A DNA stretch of 64,000 bases, taken from Mycobacterium sp. (lineage in GTDB: Bacteria; Actinomycetota; Actinomycetes; Mycobacteriales; Mycobacteriaceae). Position numbers and translations under genes: made by a program. The notes beneath the pieces are model-generated. The model was given only the letters and a program-made list of their open reading frames with translations. It ran no database searches and had not been told where the DNA came from. Location of the stretch: positions 1 to 64,000 of the forward strand of contig JAKFVT010000026.1 in assembly GCA_021732005.1 (NCBI GenBank), in the 5' to 3' direction. Of the stretch, positions 1 through 9,228 are shown piece by piece; the stretch's first letter is position 1, and each line of letters begins with the position of its first letter.

Positions 1-227
1 CTGATCCGCAACACATCAGCCAACGTGATCGGCACCGGCGGGCAGCCCTCGAACTGCTCCAACCGCCCCACCACAGCGTGAGACACCGCTACCTGGCGGC
101 GCTGGGCGGTCTCCAACCGCTCCAGAACCCTGAACCGATCCGGCGGTGACAAGACATCGAGATCGACTGCGGCCAAAGCCTCGACGACATCGTCGAGCGC
201 CTCCAGCACCTCATCGATCGAACTCAT
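1..227 (-). CDS. DUF222/13E12-family HNH endonuclease-type protein, N-terminal part
   Basis: Only the first 75 codons lie in the window; the rest runs off the left edge. The visible part is acidic and helical, with a stretch reading PDRFRVLERLETAQRRQ, then VSHAVVGRLEQF and a segment ending ITLADVLRI. This is how the DUF222 region of mycobacterial 13E12 repeat proteins begins; these usually end in an HNH nuclease domain. The start is the ATG read from 227. The family is multicopy in mycobacterial genomes and may act on DNA, but its role is unproven. The HNH end is not visible, so nuclease function is inferred only from the family. Confidence 0.6.
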   Translation of the reverse strand, partial: MSSIDEVLEALDDVVEALAAVDLDVLSPPDRFRVLERLETAQRRQVAVSHAVVGRLEQFEGCPPVPITLADVLRI

Positions 228-263
228 GATTAGAACACTAGTTCGAACCACCGACAAAAATCG

Positions 264-707
264 TCAGCCGTTGGAATACACCCGGGTCGGCGCCACCAAC
301 ACCACGACGCGGCCCTGCTCGAGCATCGTCCGGTCGTATTCGGCCCAGTTGTCATGCGTGCCACCGCAAGCCGTGAACACCTCACGCAACAACAGGCGCA
401 ACTGGTCGGCCGACGCCAGCCACGCAGGCTGGTCGTCGGGGCCGGCGAGTTCGGCGCGGCCCTCCACCGACGCCCACTGCCAGCCGTCGCGGAACGTCAA
501 CGTCACCGCGGGCCGGGCCCGCAGGTTCGCCAGCTTGACCCGTCCATAGGTGACGAATCCCAGCACCGGTTCGCCGGTGGCCGGGTGTGCGACGATCCCC
601 GCGTTCACCAACGACGCCTGAATGGTGTTGTCGGCGCGCACTGTCGCCACCACCGCCAGGCCCCGGTCGGCCTGGGCCAGCGTGACTGCCTCGACCAGCG
701 TGGTCAT
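264..707 (-). CDS. PPOX-class (split-barrel flavin/F420-type) oxidoreductase
   Basis: A 147-residue protein of the pyridoxamine 5'-phosphate oxidase-like split-barrel fold. It shows the usual order: an N-terminal helix (TLVEAVTLAQADRGLAVVAT), a strand with DNTIQASLVNAG, then GRVKLANLRARPAVTLTFRDGWQWASVEGRAEL, where a cofactor phosphate is normally bound. Actinobacterial members mostly use F420 or FMN to reduce small substrates; the substrate cannot be told here. The ATG at 707 overlaps the stop of the upstream EthD-type gene (ATGA overlap), so the two are probably translated together. The frame stays open far upstream, but that part is antisense-like read-through of the EthD gene. Confidence 0.75.
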   Translation of the reverse strand: MTTLVEAVTLAQADRGLAVVATVRADNTIQASLVNAGIVAHPATGEPVLGFVTYGRVKLANLRARPAVTLTFRDGWQWASVEGRAELAGPDDQPAWLASADQLRLLLREVFTACGGTHDNWAEYDRTMLEQGRVVVLVAPTRVYSNG

Positions 708-1405
708 GCCGAGAACGGGCTGCGAAAGTTGTAGCGACTGGTGGGCACCGCGTCGATGTTCACGTTCGCCCCGAACGCCGCTGTGCTGGCGACCATCTGC
801 TCCATCCGGCTCCGCAGGTCGGCATCGTCGGCGGCGCCGAAGAACGCGTGCAGACTCGTGACCGCCTCGATGGGGAAATGCTCTTCGACGATCGCGTTGA
901 TCACCGGAGCATCCTCGGTGAGCGCGCGCACCACGTAGTTCTGCACGTAGGTGAAGGTCGACTGGGTCGCGATCGCCACCGGCGTGTGGTTGCCGTGCCA
1001 GCGGGCCAACCAGGTGCGCTCGTCCATGTCGGCTGGCCTGCGCAGCAGCGCCATGTTGGCCAGCCCGGGCGACCGCTCCCCGGGCGGGGTCGACGGCGGC
1101 GGCAGCGGCGCGGACTCCGTCACCAGGTAGGCGGCGATCTCTTCGGCGTAGTGGCCGAGCAACTCCAGCGCCATCAGCATCTGATCGCCGTAGTACTGCT
1201 GCGTCCACACACTGACCAGTCCCTGCACCGGCGGATCCAGCGTCGTCAACGTCATCATCGACTCGCGGACGTCGTGGTCGCGGACGTTGATCGTCAGCCC
1301 GGGCAACCCCAGGGCGAGTAGCTCCTGGGCCACCGGACCGCGCAGCTGTTCGGCCCACTCGTCGTCGGCCGCGGCGGTGCGCAGCGTGACTACCACCTTC
1401 TCCAT
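704..1405 (-). CDS. EthD-domain (dimeric alpha-beta barrel) protein
   Basis: A 233-residue protein in two halves. The C-terminal half has the EthD-like signature WLARWHGNHTPVAIATQSTFTYVQNYVVR, followed by an ending with AVTSLHAFFGAADDADLRSRMEQM. EthD-like proteins form ferredoxin-like barrels and often accompany oxidative degradation enzymes; most have no defined reaction. It ends in a 4-bp ATGA overlap with the PPOX gene, which marks a two-gene operon and suggests a shared substrate. The start at ATG 1405 faces away from the sulfatase gene, leaving about 126 bp of divergent promoter region. Function beyond family level is unknown. Confidence 0.65.
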   Translation of the reverse strand: MEKVVVTLRTAAADDEWAEQLRGPVAQELLALGLPGLTINVRDHDVRESMMTLTTLDPPVQGLVSVWTQQYYGDQMLMALELLGHYAEEIAAYLVTESAPLPPPSTPPGERSPGLANMALLRRPADMDERTWLARWHGNHTPVAIATQSTFTYVQNYVVRALTEDAPVINAIVEEHFPIEAVTSLHAFFGAADDADLRSRMEQMVASTAAFGANVNIDAVPTSRYNFRSPFSA

Positions 1406-1531
1406 GACTGGAACCTACCTGCCGCAGCGCGGGCAGCACCGTGGCGATCCCACTCTGGCGGTGACCGCCGAGCGTAGGCTGACCCGCCTCAGGGGATCGA
1501 GAAATGATCTCCGCGTGGTCAAGGAGAACCG

Positions 1532-3943
1532 ATGGCGGAATCCTCGCCGCAGCGCAGCAAGGCCAAGTCCTCGAAGACGGCCGCCCCCAAGCCTGAGGCG
1601 CCGGCAGTGCGCCGCGATGTACTGCCTATCCCGGATACTCGGCACGTTGGTCTGACCACCTACGACGCCAAGGATCCTGACACCAGCTACCCGCCGATCA
1701 CCACACTGGAGCCCCCCAAGGGAGCGCCCAACGTGGTGATCGTGCTGATCGACGACGTCGGCTTCGCCGCCTCCTCCGCTTTCGGCGGACCCTGCAATAC
1801 CCCGGTCGCTGAACGGCTGGCCGGAAATGGGCTGAAACTCAACCGGTTTCACACGACTGCGTTGTGCTCCCCCACCCGCCAGGCGTTGCTGACCGGGCGC
1901 AATCACCACTCGGTCGGCATGGGCGCCATCACCGAGATGGCCACGTCGGCCCCGGGTAACAGCAGCATCCGGCCGAAGGACAAGGCGCCGATCGCCGAAA
2001 CCCTTCGGCTCAACGGGTATGCGACGGGACAATTCGGCAAGTGCCACGAGGTTCCGGTCTGGGAGGTCTCCCCGGCGGGACCGTTCCACCAGTGGCCGAC
2101 CGGTTCGGGCTTCGATTACTTCTACGGATTCGTCGGCGGCGAGGCGAATCAGTACTACCCGGGCCTGTACGAGGGGACGACGGCCGTGGAGCCACCTCGC
2201 ACTCCCGAGGAGGGCTACACGCTCACCGAGGACCTCGCCGACCACGCGATCACCTGGGTGCGCCAGCAGAAGGCGCTCATGCCCGCGAAACCGTTCTTCA
2301 TGTACTTCGCCCCCGGCGCCACGCACGCCCCGCACCACGTGCCGGCGACATGGTCGGACAAGTACCGCGGCAAGTTCGATCAGGGCTGGGATGCGTTGCG
2401 GGAGAAGATATTCGCCCGCCAGAAGAAGCTGGGCGTGATTCCCGAGACGGCCGAGTTGACCGCACGCCACGACGAGATCCCGGCGTGGGACGAGATGTCC
2501 GACGAGCTCAAACCGGTGCTGTCCAGGCAGATGGAGATCTATGCCGGATTCCTCGAGCAGACCGACCACGAAGTGGGTCGGGTGGTGGATGCGCTGGAGG
2601 ACCTCGGCGTGCTGGACGACACGCTGATCTACTACATCATCGGCGACAACGGGGCATCCGCCGAGGGCACACCCGTGGGCTGCTTCAACGAGATGACGGT
2701 CCTCAACGGCATGGGGGGTGTCGAAACCACCGAATTCCTATTGTCCAAGATCGACGACTTCGGGACCCCGGACGCCTACAACCACTACGCCGTCGGCTGG
2801 GCGCATGCCTTGTGCACCCCGTACCAGTGGACCAAGCAGGTGGCCTCGCACTGGGGCGGCACCCGCAACGGCACCATCGTGCACTGGCCCAACGGCCTGT
2901 CCGACACCGGCGGGCTGCGCAACCAGTTCCACCATGTCATCGATGTGGCGCCCACCATTCTGGAGGCCGCTGGGATCCCGGCGCCGTTGAGCGTCAACGG
3001 CATTGCGCAGGCACCGCTGGAAGGGGTGAGCATGCTGGGCACGCTGCGCGACGCCGCGGCACCGGAATCGCACGTCGTGCAGTACTTCGAGATGATGGGC
3101 AACCGCGGCATCTACCACAAGGGCTGGACGGCGTCCACCAAACATCGGACGCCATGGAAGGCCGACACTCCGCCGCCGTTCGACGCCGACGTCTGGGAGC
3201 TGTACGGCCCCGACGACTGGACCCAGGCCCGTAATCTGGTCACCGACAACCCGGAGAAACTGGCTGAACTGCAAAGGCTTTGGCTCATCGAAGCGGTCAA
3301 GTACAACGTCGTCCCGCTCGACGATCGGGGATTCGAGCGGATCAACCCGGATATCGCCGGGCGTCCGCAGCTGATTCGCGGCAACACTCAGCTGTTGTTC
3401 GATCGAATGCGCGTCAGCGAGAACTGCATCATCAACTTGAAGAACAAGTCGCACTCGGTGACGGCCGATGTCGTCGTCCCCAAGAGCGGTGCCGCCGGGG
3501 TGATCATCACCCAGGGCGGTCAAGTCGGCGGCTGGGCACTCTACGTCCATGACGGGCGGCTGAAGTACTGCTACAACTTCTTCGGCATCCAGTACTTCTA
3601 CGTCACCGCCGACAAGCCGCTGCCGAAGGGCAAGCACCAGGTGCGGATGGAATTCGCCTACGACGGCGGTGGATTGGCCAAGGGCGGCACCGTCACCCTG
3701 TACCACGACGGCACGGCCGTCGGCACCGGCCGGGTGGAGATCACCATCCCGATGGGATTCTCCGCCGACGAGGCCTGCGATATCGGGCGGGACACCGGGT
3801 CGCCGGCCTCGCCGGACTACGGGCCGACCGGCAACGGTTTCACCGGGCAGATCGACTGGGTGCAGCTCGACATCGGCGACGACAGCCATGACCATCTGAT
3901 CACCCCGGCGGACCGGATCAAGCTGGCGATGGGCAAGCAGTAG
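1532..3943 (+). CDS. arylsulfatase (type I, formylglycine-dependent)
   Basis: An 803-residue sulfatase that hydrolyses sulfate esters. The metal-binding strand VVIVLIDDVGF lies at residues 68-78 (D74, D75). The sulfatase signature CSPTRQALLTGR starts at C112, the cysteine that formylglycine-generating enzyme converts to the catalytic residue. Later motifs include HAPHHVP and IGDNGASAEGTP. The C-terminal 200 residues resemble the beta-rich tail of the large mycobacterial AtsA/AtsD-type sulfatases, whose length (about 780-800) matches. There is no signal peptide; the N-terminus is lysine and proline rich, so the enzyme is probably cytoplasmic. AAGGAG sits 6-7 nt before the ATG. The activating enzyme is not in this window. 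Confidence 0.92.
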   Translation: MAESSPQRSKAKSSKTAAPKPEAPAVRRDVLPIPDTRHVGLTTYDAKDPDTSYPPITTLEPPKGAPNVVIVLIDDVGFAASSAFGGPCNTPVAERLAGNGLKLNRFHTTALCSPTRQALLTGRNHHSVGMGAITEMATSAPGNSSIRPKDKAPIAETLRLNGYATGQFGKCHEVPVWEVSPAGPFHQWPTGSGFDYFYGFVGGEANQYYPGLYEGTTAVEPPRTPEEGYTLTEDLADHAITWVRQQKALMPAKPFFMYFAPGATHAPHHVPATWSDKYRGKFDQGWDALREKIFARQKKLGVIPETAELTARHDEIPAWDEMSDELKPVLSRQMEIYAGFLEQTDHEVGRVVDALEDLGVLDDTLIYYIIGDNGASAEGTPVGCFNEMTVLNGMGGVETTEFLLSKIDDFGTPDAYNHYAVGWAHALCTPYQWTKQVASHWGGTRNGTIVHWPNGLSDTGGLRNQFHHVIDVAPTILEAAGIPAPLSVNGIAQAPLEGVSMLGTLRDAAAPESHVVQYFEMMGNRGIYHKGWTASTKHRTPWKADTPPPFDADVWELYGPDDWTQARNLVTDNPEKLAELQRLWLIEAVKYNVVPLDDRGFERINPDIAGRPQLIRGNTQLLFDRMRVSENCIINLKNKSHSVTADVVVPKSGAAGVIITQGGQVGGWALYVHDGRLKYCYNFFGIQYFYVTADKPLPKGKHQVRMEFAYDGGGLAKGGTVTLYHDGTAVGTGRVEITIPMGFSADEACDIGRDTGSPASPDYGPTGNGFTGQIDWVQLDIGDDSHDHLITPADRIKLAMGKQ

Positions 3944-3945
3944 TT

Positions 3946-4569
3946 TCAGTCGCGCAGCCAGCGCGGAGTGATGAAGACGCCCTCGGCTTCGACAGTGATG
4001 CCCTCGGCGTCGGAAATATAGCCGGCGGCAAAGGTTTTCACGCCGTCGACGCGGGTGATCTGAGCTTCGGCATGCAGCGGCCCGAGCGGGCAGGCCCGCA
4101 GATACCGCACGGTGATACTGCCGGTGAAGCGGGGCTTGCCGTCGGGGCTGGCCGCCTCGCCGAGCACATGGTCGAGTACCAGAGCCGACACTCCGCCGTG
4201 CACATGCCCGGGTGGGCCCTCGTAGGCCGCACCGAGATGAAAGTCGCACCAGCGCCGTCCGTCGTCGTCGCGGTGGATGTCCAGTGGCGGGGCGATCGCG
4301 TTGCGCAGGCCGATGACCGCGTTACCCCAACTGATGCTTCGCCCTGAGGTGGTGCGCCGGACGCCGAAGGAGCCGTCGATCTGATTGCTCCGCAGCCGGG
4401 CCGTCGCCGCGTCGATGTCGGCCTTCACCGCAGCGACGGTTTCGGCGTCCACCTCGGTACGGATCGTCGCGTCGACCAGCTCCCGCACCGAGATGGCCAG
4501 CGGCTCATAGACCGCCCGCAGTCGCTCGATGTCCTCGACAGACAGGTCCTCGGTGGTGAATTCCAGCAC
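3946..4569 (-). CDS. PaaI-type hotdog thioesterase
   Basis: A protein of about 207 residues. The second half has the hotdog (4HBT) pattern GHVHGGVSALVLDHVLGEA followed by GSITVRYLRACPLGPLHAEAQITRVDG, typical of acyl-CoA thioesterases; the HGG and downstream Asp are retained. The N-terminal 90 residues are a helical extension (DLSVEDIERLRAVYEPLAISVRELVDATIRTEV). The GTG at 4569 is chosen because the region upstream reads as low-complexity, Arg/Ser-rich non-coding sequence; a TTG or later start cannot be excluded. It converges with the sulfatase gene, with only 2 bp between the stops. The substrate is unknown, probably an aromatic or fatty acyl-CoA. Confidence 0.75.
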   Translation of the reverse strand: MLEFTTEDLSVEDIERLRAVYEPLAISVRELVDATIRTEVDAETVAAVKADIDAATARLRSNQIDGSFGVRRTTSGRSISWGNAVIGLRNAIAPPLDIHRDDDGRRWCDFHLGAAYEGPPGHVHGGVSALVLDHVLGEAASPDGKPRFTGSITVRYLRACPLGPLHAEAQITRVDGVKTFAAGYISDAEGITVEAEGVFITPRWLRD

Positions 4570-4755
4570 TCCAGCACTAGAGCACGGGGCCGACGCGGTG
4601 TCGAACCGGGGTCTCGACGCGCGGCTAACACGATTGACACATAACCGACCTCCAGTTGGAACGCGAGCGTCGAGAATCCTCTTAGCGACGGACAGCGACG
4701 CAGGAGTCGGCTCGGGTCGCGCCATGCTGTCCCGACGCGCCAGAAAGGCCTGCCG

Positions 4756-6339
4756 ATGAGCACCGACGTCACCGAGCCCGCGACACCGCCGAGCGAGCTG
4801 AAGATCCCGTGGTGGACCCGAGGCGATCTCAACGCCTTCTTCGGGCTCGGGTTCAACATCCTGGTCAACGTCCTCACCCTGACCACGCTGATGATCGGTG
4901 TCGTCAAGCTCCCGGCCGACGACGTGCTGGGCACCGTGCTGCCGGCGCTCGGCGTGGCCCTCGTGCTGGGCAACCTCTACTACACGTTCCTGGCCCGGCG
5001 ACTGTCACGGCGGGAGAGCCGCACCGACGTCACCGCCCTGCCGTACGGGCCGAGCGTGCCGCACATGTTCATCGTGGTCTTCGTCGTGATGCTGCCGGTC
5101 TATCTGGCGACCAGGAACCCTATCCAGGCTTGGCAGTCCGGGCTGGCATGGGCGTTCATGATCGGCGTCATCGTCATCATCGGCGGCTTCGTCGGCCCCT
5201 ACATCCGCAAGCTCACCCCACGCGCGGCGATGCTGGGCACCCTGGCCGGAATCTCGATCACGTTCATCTCGATGCGCCCGGCCGCCCAGATGTGGGAGGC
5301 CGCCTGGATCGGCCTGCCGGTGCTGGCGATCATCCTGATCGGCTTCTTCACCGACGTGAAGCTGCCGGGCAACATCCCCGTCGGTCTGGTGGCATTGCTG
5401 GTCGGCACCGCGATCGGATGGATCGGCGGATTCATGTCGGCACCCGATGTCAGCAAGGCCGTCACCGACATCGCGATCGGCATCCCCGACCTTCGCCTCG
5501 ACCTGCTGGGGTCCGGACTTGCGCATCTGGCCCCGCTGCTCGGCACCGCAATCCCGTTGGGCGTCTACAACTTCACCGAGGCGATGAGCAACGTGGAGAG
5601 CGCGGCCGCCGCGGGTGACAACTACAACCTGCGCAGCGTGCTGCTGGCCGACGGCGCCGGCGCGGTGATCGGGTCGGCGTTCGGCTCACCGTTCCCGCCT
5701 GCGGTCTACATCGGCCACCCCGGCTGGAAGGACGCCGGCGGCCGGGCGGGCTACTCGCTGGCCAGCGGCGTGGTGATCGGCCTGCTCTGCTTCTTAGGTC
5801 TCTTTGGCGTACTCGCGGCAGTCTTGCCGGTGCCTGCGATCGTGCCGATCCTGCTCTACATCGGTCTGCTGATCGGCGCCCAAGCCTTCCAGGCCGTGCC
5901 GCGGCTGCACGCGGTGGCCGTCGTCGCCGCGCTGTTGCCCAACCTCGCGCAGTGGGTCAGCGGGCTGATCGACAACGCGCTGAACGCGGCTGGAACGTCG
6001 GCGGCCAAGGTCGGCATGGACGCCCTCGGCGGCGCCGGCGTGGTCTACGACGGACTGCAAACACTCGGCGAGGGCGCCATCCTGGTCGGCCTGCTGCTGG
6101 GCACCATGGTGACGTTCATCCTGGAGAAAAAGTTCCGCTACGCCGCGTTGGCGTCGGTGGTGGCCGCGGCATTGTCGTTCGTCGGCCTGATCCACGCGCC
6201 CGAGATCGCGTGGGCCGCCAATCCTCAAGTGGCGCTGGGCTATCTGTTCTTCGCGGTGGTGTGTCTGCTGTATTCGCTGCTGCCCGCGGCCAAGGAGCCG
6301 GTGACCGTCGACGAGTCCGACATCGTCGCCGGGCACTGA
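4756..6339 (+). CDS. NCS2-like (xanthine/uracil/purine-type) permease
   Basis: A 527-residue integral membrane protein with 12 or more hydrophobic segments. It contains GFNILVNVLTLTTLMIGVVKLP near the N-terminus and LPYGPSVPHMF, NFTEAMSNVESAAAAGDNYN and GSPFPPAVYIGHPGWKDAGGRAGYSL in the body. The last two resemble the substrate-site helices of AzgA-type nucleobase transporters, but the match is loose and the cargo is unknown. The start ATG follows AGAAAGG at a normal distance. The 186 bp before it, shared with the divergent thioesterase, hold no gene or clear operator. A cupin gene converges 3 bp after its stop. Confidence 0.75.
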   Translation: MSTDVTEPATPPSELKIPWWTRGDLNAFFGLGFNILVNVLTLTTLMIGVVKLPADDVLGTVLPALGVALVLGNLYYTFLARRLSRRESRTDVTALPYGPSVPHMFIVVFVVMLPVYLATRNPIQAWQSGLAWAFMIGVIVIIGGFVGPYIRKLTPRAAMLGTLAGISITFISMRPAAQMWEAAWIGLPVLAIILIGFFTDVKLPGNIPVGLVALLVGTAIGWIGGFMSAPDVSKAVTDIAIGIPDLRLDLLGSGLAHLAPLLGTAIPLGVYNFTEAMSNVESAAAAGDNYNLRSVLLADGAGAVIGSAFGSPFPPAVYIGHPGWKDAGGRAGYSLASGVVIGLLCFLGLFGVLAAVLPVPAIVPILLYIGLLIGAQAFQAVPRLHAVAVVAALLPNLAQWVSGLIDNALNAAGTSAAKVGMDALGGAGVVYDGLQTLGEGAILVGLLLGTMVTFILEKKFRYAALASVVAAALSFVGLIHAPEIAWAANPQVALGYLFFAVVCLLYSLLPAAKEPVTVDESDIVAGH

Positions 6340-6342
6340 GTC

Positions 6343-6726
6343 TCAGTCAGCGACGAACGGGACCTCGGCGCCCTCGGTGAGCACGATGTAGAGCCGGCGC
6401 CACGGGTTGGCGTCGACCAGCCGCCACTGATGGCCGGAGCCGGCGGTGTCCTCGGCCAGCAGCACGTCGCCGGGAGCGAGCGTGAACTCCTCGCCGTCGC
6501 GGGTGGTGAACACCAGCGTGCCGGCGAGCGTCACGACGAGCTGGCGCACCGGCGCGGTGTGCCAGGCCAGCGTGCCGCCGCTGGCGGTCTCCTCCGCCGT
6601 CACCCGCGTCGACGACATCGCCGCCGACACCAGGTCGTCGTTGCGTCCCGGCGTGAGGTCGAGGCGGCCGATCTCGACGTGGGACTGCTCGTCGGCTCCG
6701 GTGAACAAACGCACGCAGCGAATCAC
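6343..6726 (-). CDS. small cupin-domain protein
   Basis: A 127-residue single-domain cupin. The two cupin motifs appear as the stretch around WHTAPVRQLVVTLAGTLVFTTRDGEEFTLAPGDVLLAED and the later GSGHQWRLVDANPWRRLYIVL. Metal-binding residues are partly kept (H56, Q62 and, from motif 2, H99), fewer than in classic metal cupins, so it may be a binding protein rather than an enzyme. The GTG at 6726 follows GAAAGGG at about 7 nt. It lies between the convergent permease and the divergent TPR gene, so it is probably monocistronic. Function unknown. Confidence 0.7.
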   Translation of the reverse strand: MIRCVRLFTGADEQSHVEIGRLDLTPGRNDDLVSAAMSSTRVTAEETASGGTLAWHTAPVRQLVVTLAGTLVFTTRDGEEFTLAPGDVLLAEDTAGSGHQWRLVDANPWRRLYIVLTEGAEVPFVAD

Positions 6727-6783
6727 GTGTGCACCCTTTCGTTCTGGTCGGTTGCAACGCTATCCGCACTCGCCGCGCTGTCC

Positions 6784-6796
6784 TAGGGTGTGCAGC
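6784..6796 (+). promoter_or_regulatory. leaderless-type -10 element of the TPR gene
   Basis: TAGGGT at 6784-6789 is followed by 7 nt and then ATG at 6797. This -10 spacing puts the transcription start at or next to the start codon, so the mRNA is probably leaderless, and it supports this ATG over upstream in-frame codons. Confidence 0.6.
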
Positions 6797-8485
6797 ATGG
6801 CGGTTCAGCTCGGCGATACCGAGCCGTATTACAACCTCGGTGACTACCACCGGCTCGTCGACACCCCGTCGCCACCGGCACAGGTGTGGTTCGACCGCGG
6901 ACTTGTGTGGGCGTACGCCTTCAACCACGAAGAGGCGATCACCTGCTTCGAACGGGCATTGGCGCTCGACGCCGACCTCGCGATCGCGCGGTGGGGCATC
7001 GCGTACGCGATCGGCCCCAACTACAACAAGGGTTGGGAGTCCTTCGATCCCGTCGACCTGACCGCCTCACTGGCCCGGGCCCGCATGGAACTGGAGCTGG
7101 CCGCCACGAGCCGCGGCAGCGTCGTCGAGCACGCCCTGATCGCGGCGCTGGCAACCCGCTTTCCCACCGACGATCCCCACGACGCTGACGCTCTGGCAGC
7201 CGGCCATGTCGCCTATGCCGAGGCGATGGCCGAGCTGGCGCGGGCGTACCCCGACGACGTCGACGTCCTTGCGCTGGCCGCCGATGCGCTGGTGAACATC
7301 ACAGCGTGGGCGTTGTGGGACACCGCAACCGGCGAACCGGCCCCGGGTTCGCGGGTGGTGGAGGCCACGGCATTGTTGGACGCCGCACTGCGCACCGAAG
7401 CCGGCCGCGCCCATCCCGGCGTGTTGCACCTCTACATCCACGCGATGGAGATGTCAGCCCATCCCGAGGACGCGCTGCCTGCCGCCGACCTGCTGCGCGG
7501 CCTGGTGCCCGACGCCGGCCATCTGCAGCACATGCCGTCGCACATCGACGTGTTGTGCGGGAACTATCGAGATTCGGTGCTGGCCAACCAATCCGCGGTG
7601 GCGGCGGATCGCCGTTTCGTCGCGCACGCCGGGCCGCTGAACTTCTATTCGCTCTACCGGGCACACGATCTGCACTTCATCGTCTATTCGGCGATGTTCG
7701 CCGGCCAGTCGCAGATCGCGCTGCAGGCCGCCGACGAGCTGTCCGGGCAGCTGACCCCCGAACTGCTCGGCATCGAGTCGCCGCCGATGGCCGACTGGCT
7801 GGAAGCGTTCGTTCCGCTGCGGGTGCATGTGCTGATCCGTTTCGGCCGCTGGGACGAGCTGATCGCCGAGCCCCTCCCCGCCGACACCGAGTTGTATTGC
7901 ACGACAACGGCAACCATTCACTACGGGCGCGGAGTCGCGCATGCCGCCAAGGGGCAGCTGGCGCAGGCGGCCGCCGAGCGCGAGGCGTTCGCCGCGGCCT
8001 ATACGCGTGTCCCGGAGTCGCGGTATCTGTTCAACAACACCAGCCGCGCCATCCTGGCTGTCGCCGCGGCGATGCTCGACGGTGAAATCGCCTATCGGGA
8101 GGGCGATTTCGAGGCAGCCTTCGATCATCTGCGGCGGGCGATCGCACTCGACGACGAGCTCCCCTACGACGAACCGTGGGGCTGGATGCAGCCGACTCGG
8201 CACGCCTACGGCGCGCTTTTGTTGGAACAAGGCAAAGTCGAGGAGGCCGCCGCGGTGTATGCCGCCGACCTCGGCCTCGACCCGACACTGAGCCGGCCGT
8301 GTCAGCATCCGGGCAACGTCTGGAGTCTGCACGGCTACCACGAATGCCTTCAGCGGCTCGGCCGCGCAGACGAGGCGGTGATCATCGGCCGCCAACTCGA
8401 GCTGGCCAAGGCCCGCGCCGACGTCCCGATCCTGGCGTCGTGCCTGTGCCGGCTGGAGGTTCTCAGCAAGGACTGTTGCCACTGA
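6797..8485 (+). CDS. TTC38-like tetratricopeptide repeat protein
   Basis: A 562-residue soluble protein. The N-terminal part has the TPR-like helix pair WFDRGLVWAYAFNHEEAITCFERALALDADLAIARWGIAYAIGPNYNKGW, as in the TTC38 family of bacteria and eukaryotes. Later repeats include LHLYIHAMEMSAHPEDALPAADLLRGLVPDAGHLQHMPSHIDVLCGNY and the C-terminal AIALDDELPYDEPWGWMQPTRHAYGALLLEQGKVEEA. These proteins are scaffolds or peptide binders with no known reaction. The start at 6797 is set by a leaderless -10. It is the first of a run of same-strand genes (rhomboid-like, deaminase, glycoside hydrolase), but several of these carry their own -10, so a single operon is not certain. Confidence 0.8.
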   Translation: MAVQLGDTEPYYNLGDYHRLVDTPSPPAQVWFDRGLVWAYAFNHEEAITCFERALALDADLAIARWGIAYAIGPNYNKGWESFDPVDLTASLARARMELELAATSRGSVVEHALIAALATRFPTDDPHDADALAAGHVAYAEAMAELARAYPDDVDVLALAADALVNITAWALWDTATGEPAPGSRVVEATALLDAALRTEAGRAHPGVLHLYIHAMEMSAHPEDALPAADLLRGLVPDAGHLQHMPSHIDVLCGNYRDSVLANQSAVAADRRFVAHAGPLNFYSLYRAHDLHFIVYSAMFAGQSQIALQAADELSGQLTPELLGIESPPMADWLEAFVPLRVHVLIRFGRWDELIAEPLPADTELYCTTTATIHYGRGVAHAAKGQLAQAAAEREAFAAAYTRVPESRYLFNNTSRAILAVAAAMLDGEIAYREGDFEAAFDHLRRAIALDDELPYDEPWGWMQPTRHAYGALLLEQGKVEEAAAVYAADLGLDPTLSRPCQHPGNVWSLHGYHECLQRLGRADEAVIIGRQLELAKARADVPILASCLCRLEVLSKDCCH

Positions 8486-8490
8486 GGCAG

Positions 8491-8502
8491 TAATCTCGGT
8501 GG
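8491..8502 (+). promoter_or_regulatory. leaderless-type -10 element of the rhomboid-like gene
   Basis: TAATCT at 8491-8496 lies exactly 6 nt before GTG 8503, immediately after the stop of the TPR gene. No Shine-Dalgarno is present, so a leaderless transcript starting at the GTG is the simplest reading. Confidence 0.65.
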
Positions 8503-9219
8503 GTGCACGACGGCCTCGAACCTCCCTCGCCCGTCCTTCCGACGCGGCGCGGCTGGCCCGGCCGGGTCGTGCATTTCATCGGCACCGCACCGGTGACGTT
8601 CGGCTGGCTGGCGGTGTTGTTCCTGACCACGATCGCCCAGCACCTGTTGCCGCGCTGGCACCTGCTGGAGCTGCTGCGCAAAGACTCGACGAACCTCCAC
8701 CACCTCGCCTCCGACCCGATCCGGGTGCTCATCACCAGCCTGCTGTGGCTCGACGGCGCGGCGTGGTGGCCGTATCTGGTGATGTTCTGCGTCTTCCTGG
8801 CCCCGGCCGAACGCTGGCTGGGCCGTCTGCGCTTCGTGATCGCCGGGCTGATCGCCCACATCGTCGCCACCTACGCCAGTGAGGGTTATCTGTACTGGCA
8901 GATCCAGGAGGCGCTGATCTCACCGCGCTACCTCAACGCCCGCGACATCGGCGTCAGCTACTTCGCCGTCGGCATCGTCGGGCTGCTGACCTATCACATC
9001 GCGCGTCCGTGGCGCTGGCTGTACCTGTTCATCGCGCTCGTCTATTGCGTGGGCGCGGTGGTGATCACGCCGACATTCACCCCGGTCGGACACCTGGTTG
9101 CGCTGTTCGTCGGGTTCGCCTGTTACCCGCTGGCTCGCGGCCGTCCCGGTTCACCGGTGGATCCGATGCGGCTACTGGACCTTTGGCGCTTCCGCCATCC
9201 ACCCACACCGGTTGCGTAA
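8503..9219 (+). CDS. rhomboid-like membrane protein
   Basis: A 238-residue protein with about six transmembrane segments and a proline-rich N-terminus. S152 in DIGVSYFAVGIVG and H197 in TFTPVGHLVALFVG fall where the rhomboid catalytic serine (TM4) and histidine (TM6) are expected, although the classical GxSG is changed to GVSY. It fits the actinobacterial rhomboid-like family; whether it cleaves proteins is unknown. The GTG start is fixed by a leaderless -10. The next gene follows after 9 bp. Confidence 0.7.
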   Translation: MHDGLEPPSPVLPTRRGWPGRVVHFIGTAPVTFGWLAVLFLTTIAQHLLPRWHLLELLRKDSTNLHHLASDPIRVLITSLLWLDGAAWWPYLVMFCVFLAPAERWLGRLRFVIAGLIAHIVATYASEGYLYWQIQEALISPRYLNARDIGVSYFAVGIVGLLTYHIARPWRWLYLFIALVYCVGAVVITPTFTPVGHLVALFVGFACYPLARGRPGSPVDPMRLLDLWRFRHPPTPVA

Positions 9220-9228
9220 GGTGAGGAC
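9217..9228 (+). promoter_or_regulatory. leaderless-type -10 element of the deaminase gene
   Basis: TAAGGT at 9217-9222 overlaps the stop codon of the rhomboid-like gene and is followed by 6 nt and GTG 9229. This predicts an internal leaderless promoter for the deaminase and glycoside hydrolase pair. Confidence 0.6.

Noticed and set aside
708..1439. Upstream extension of the PPOX gene to a 391-codon frame
   Set aside because: The extra part is the EthD-type gene read in another frame; the ATG at 707 with ATGA overlap is the natural start.
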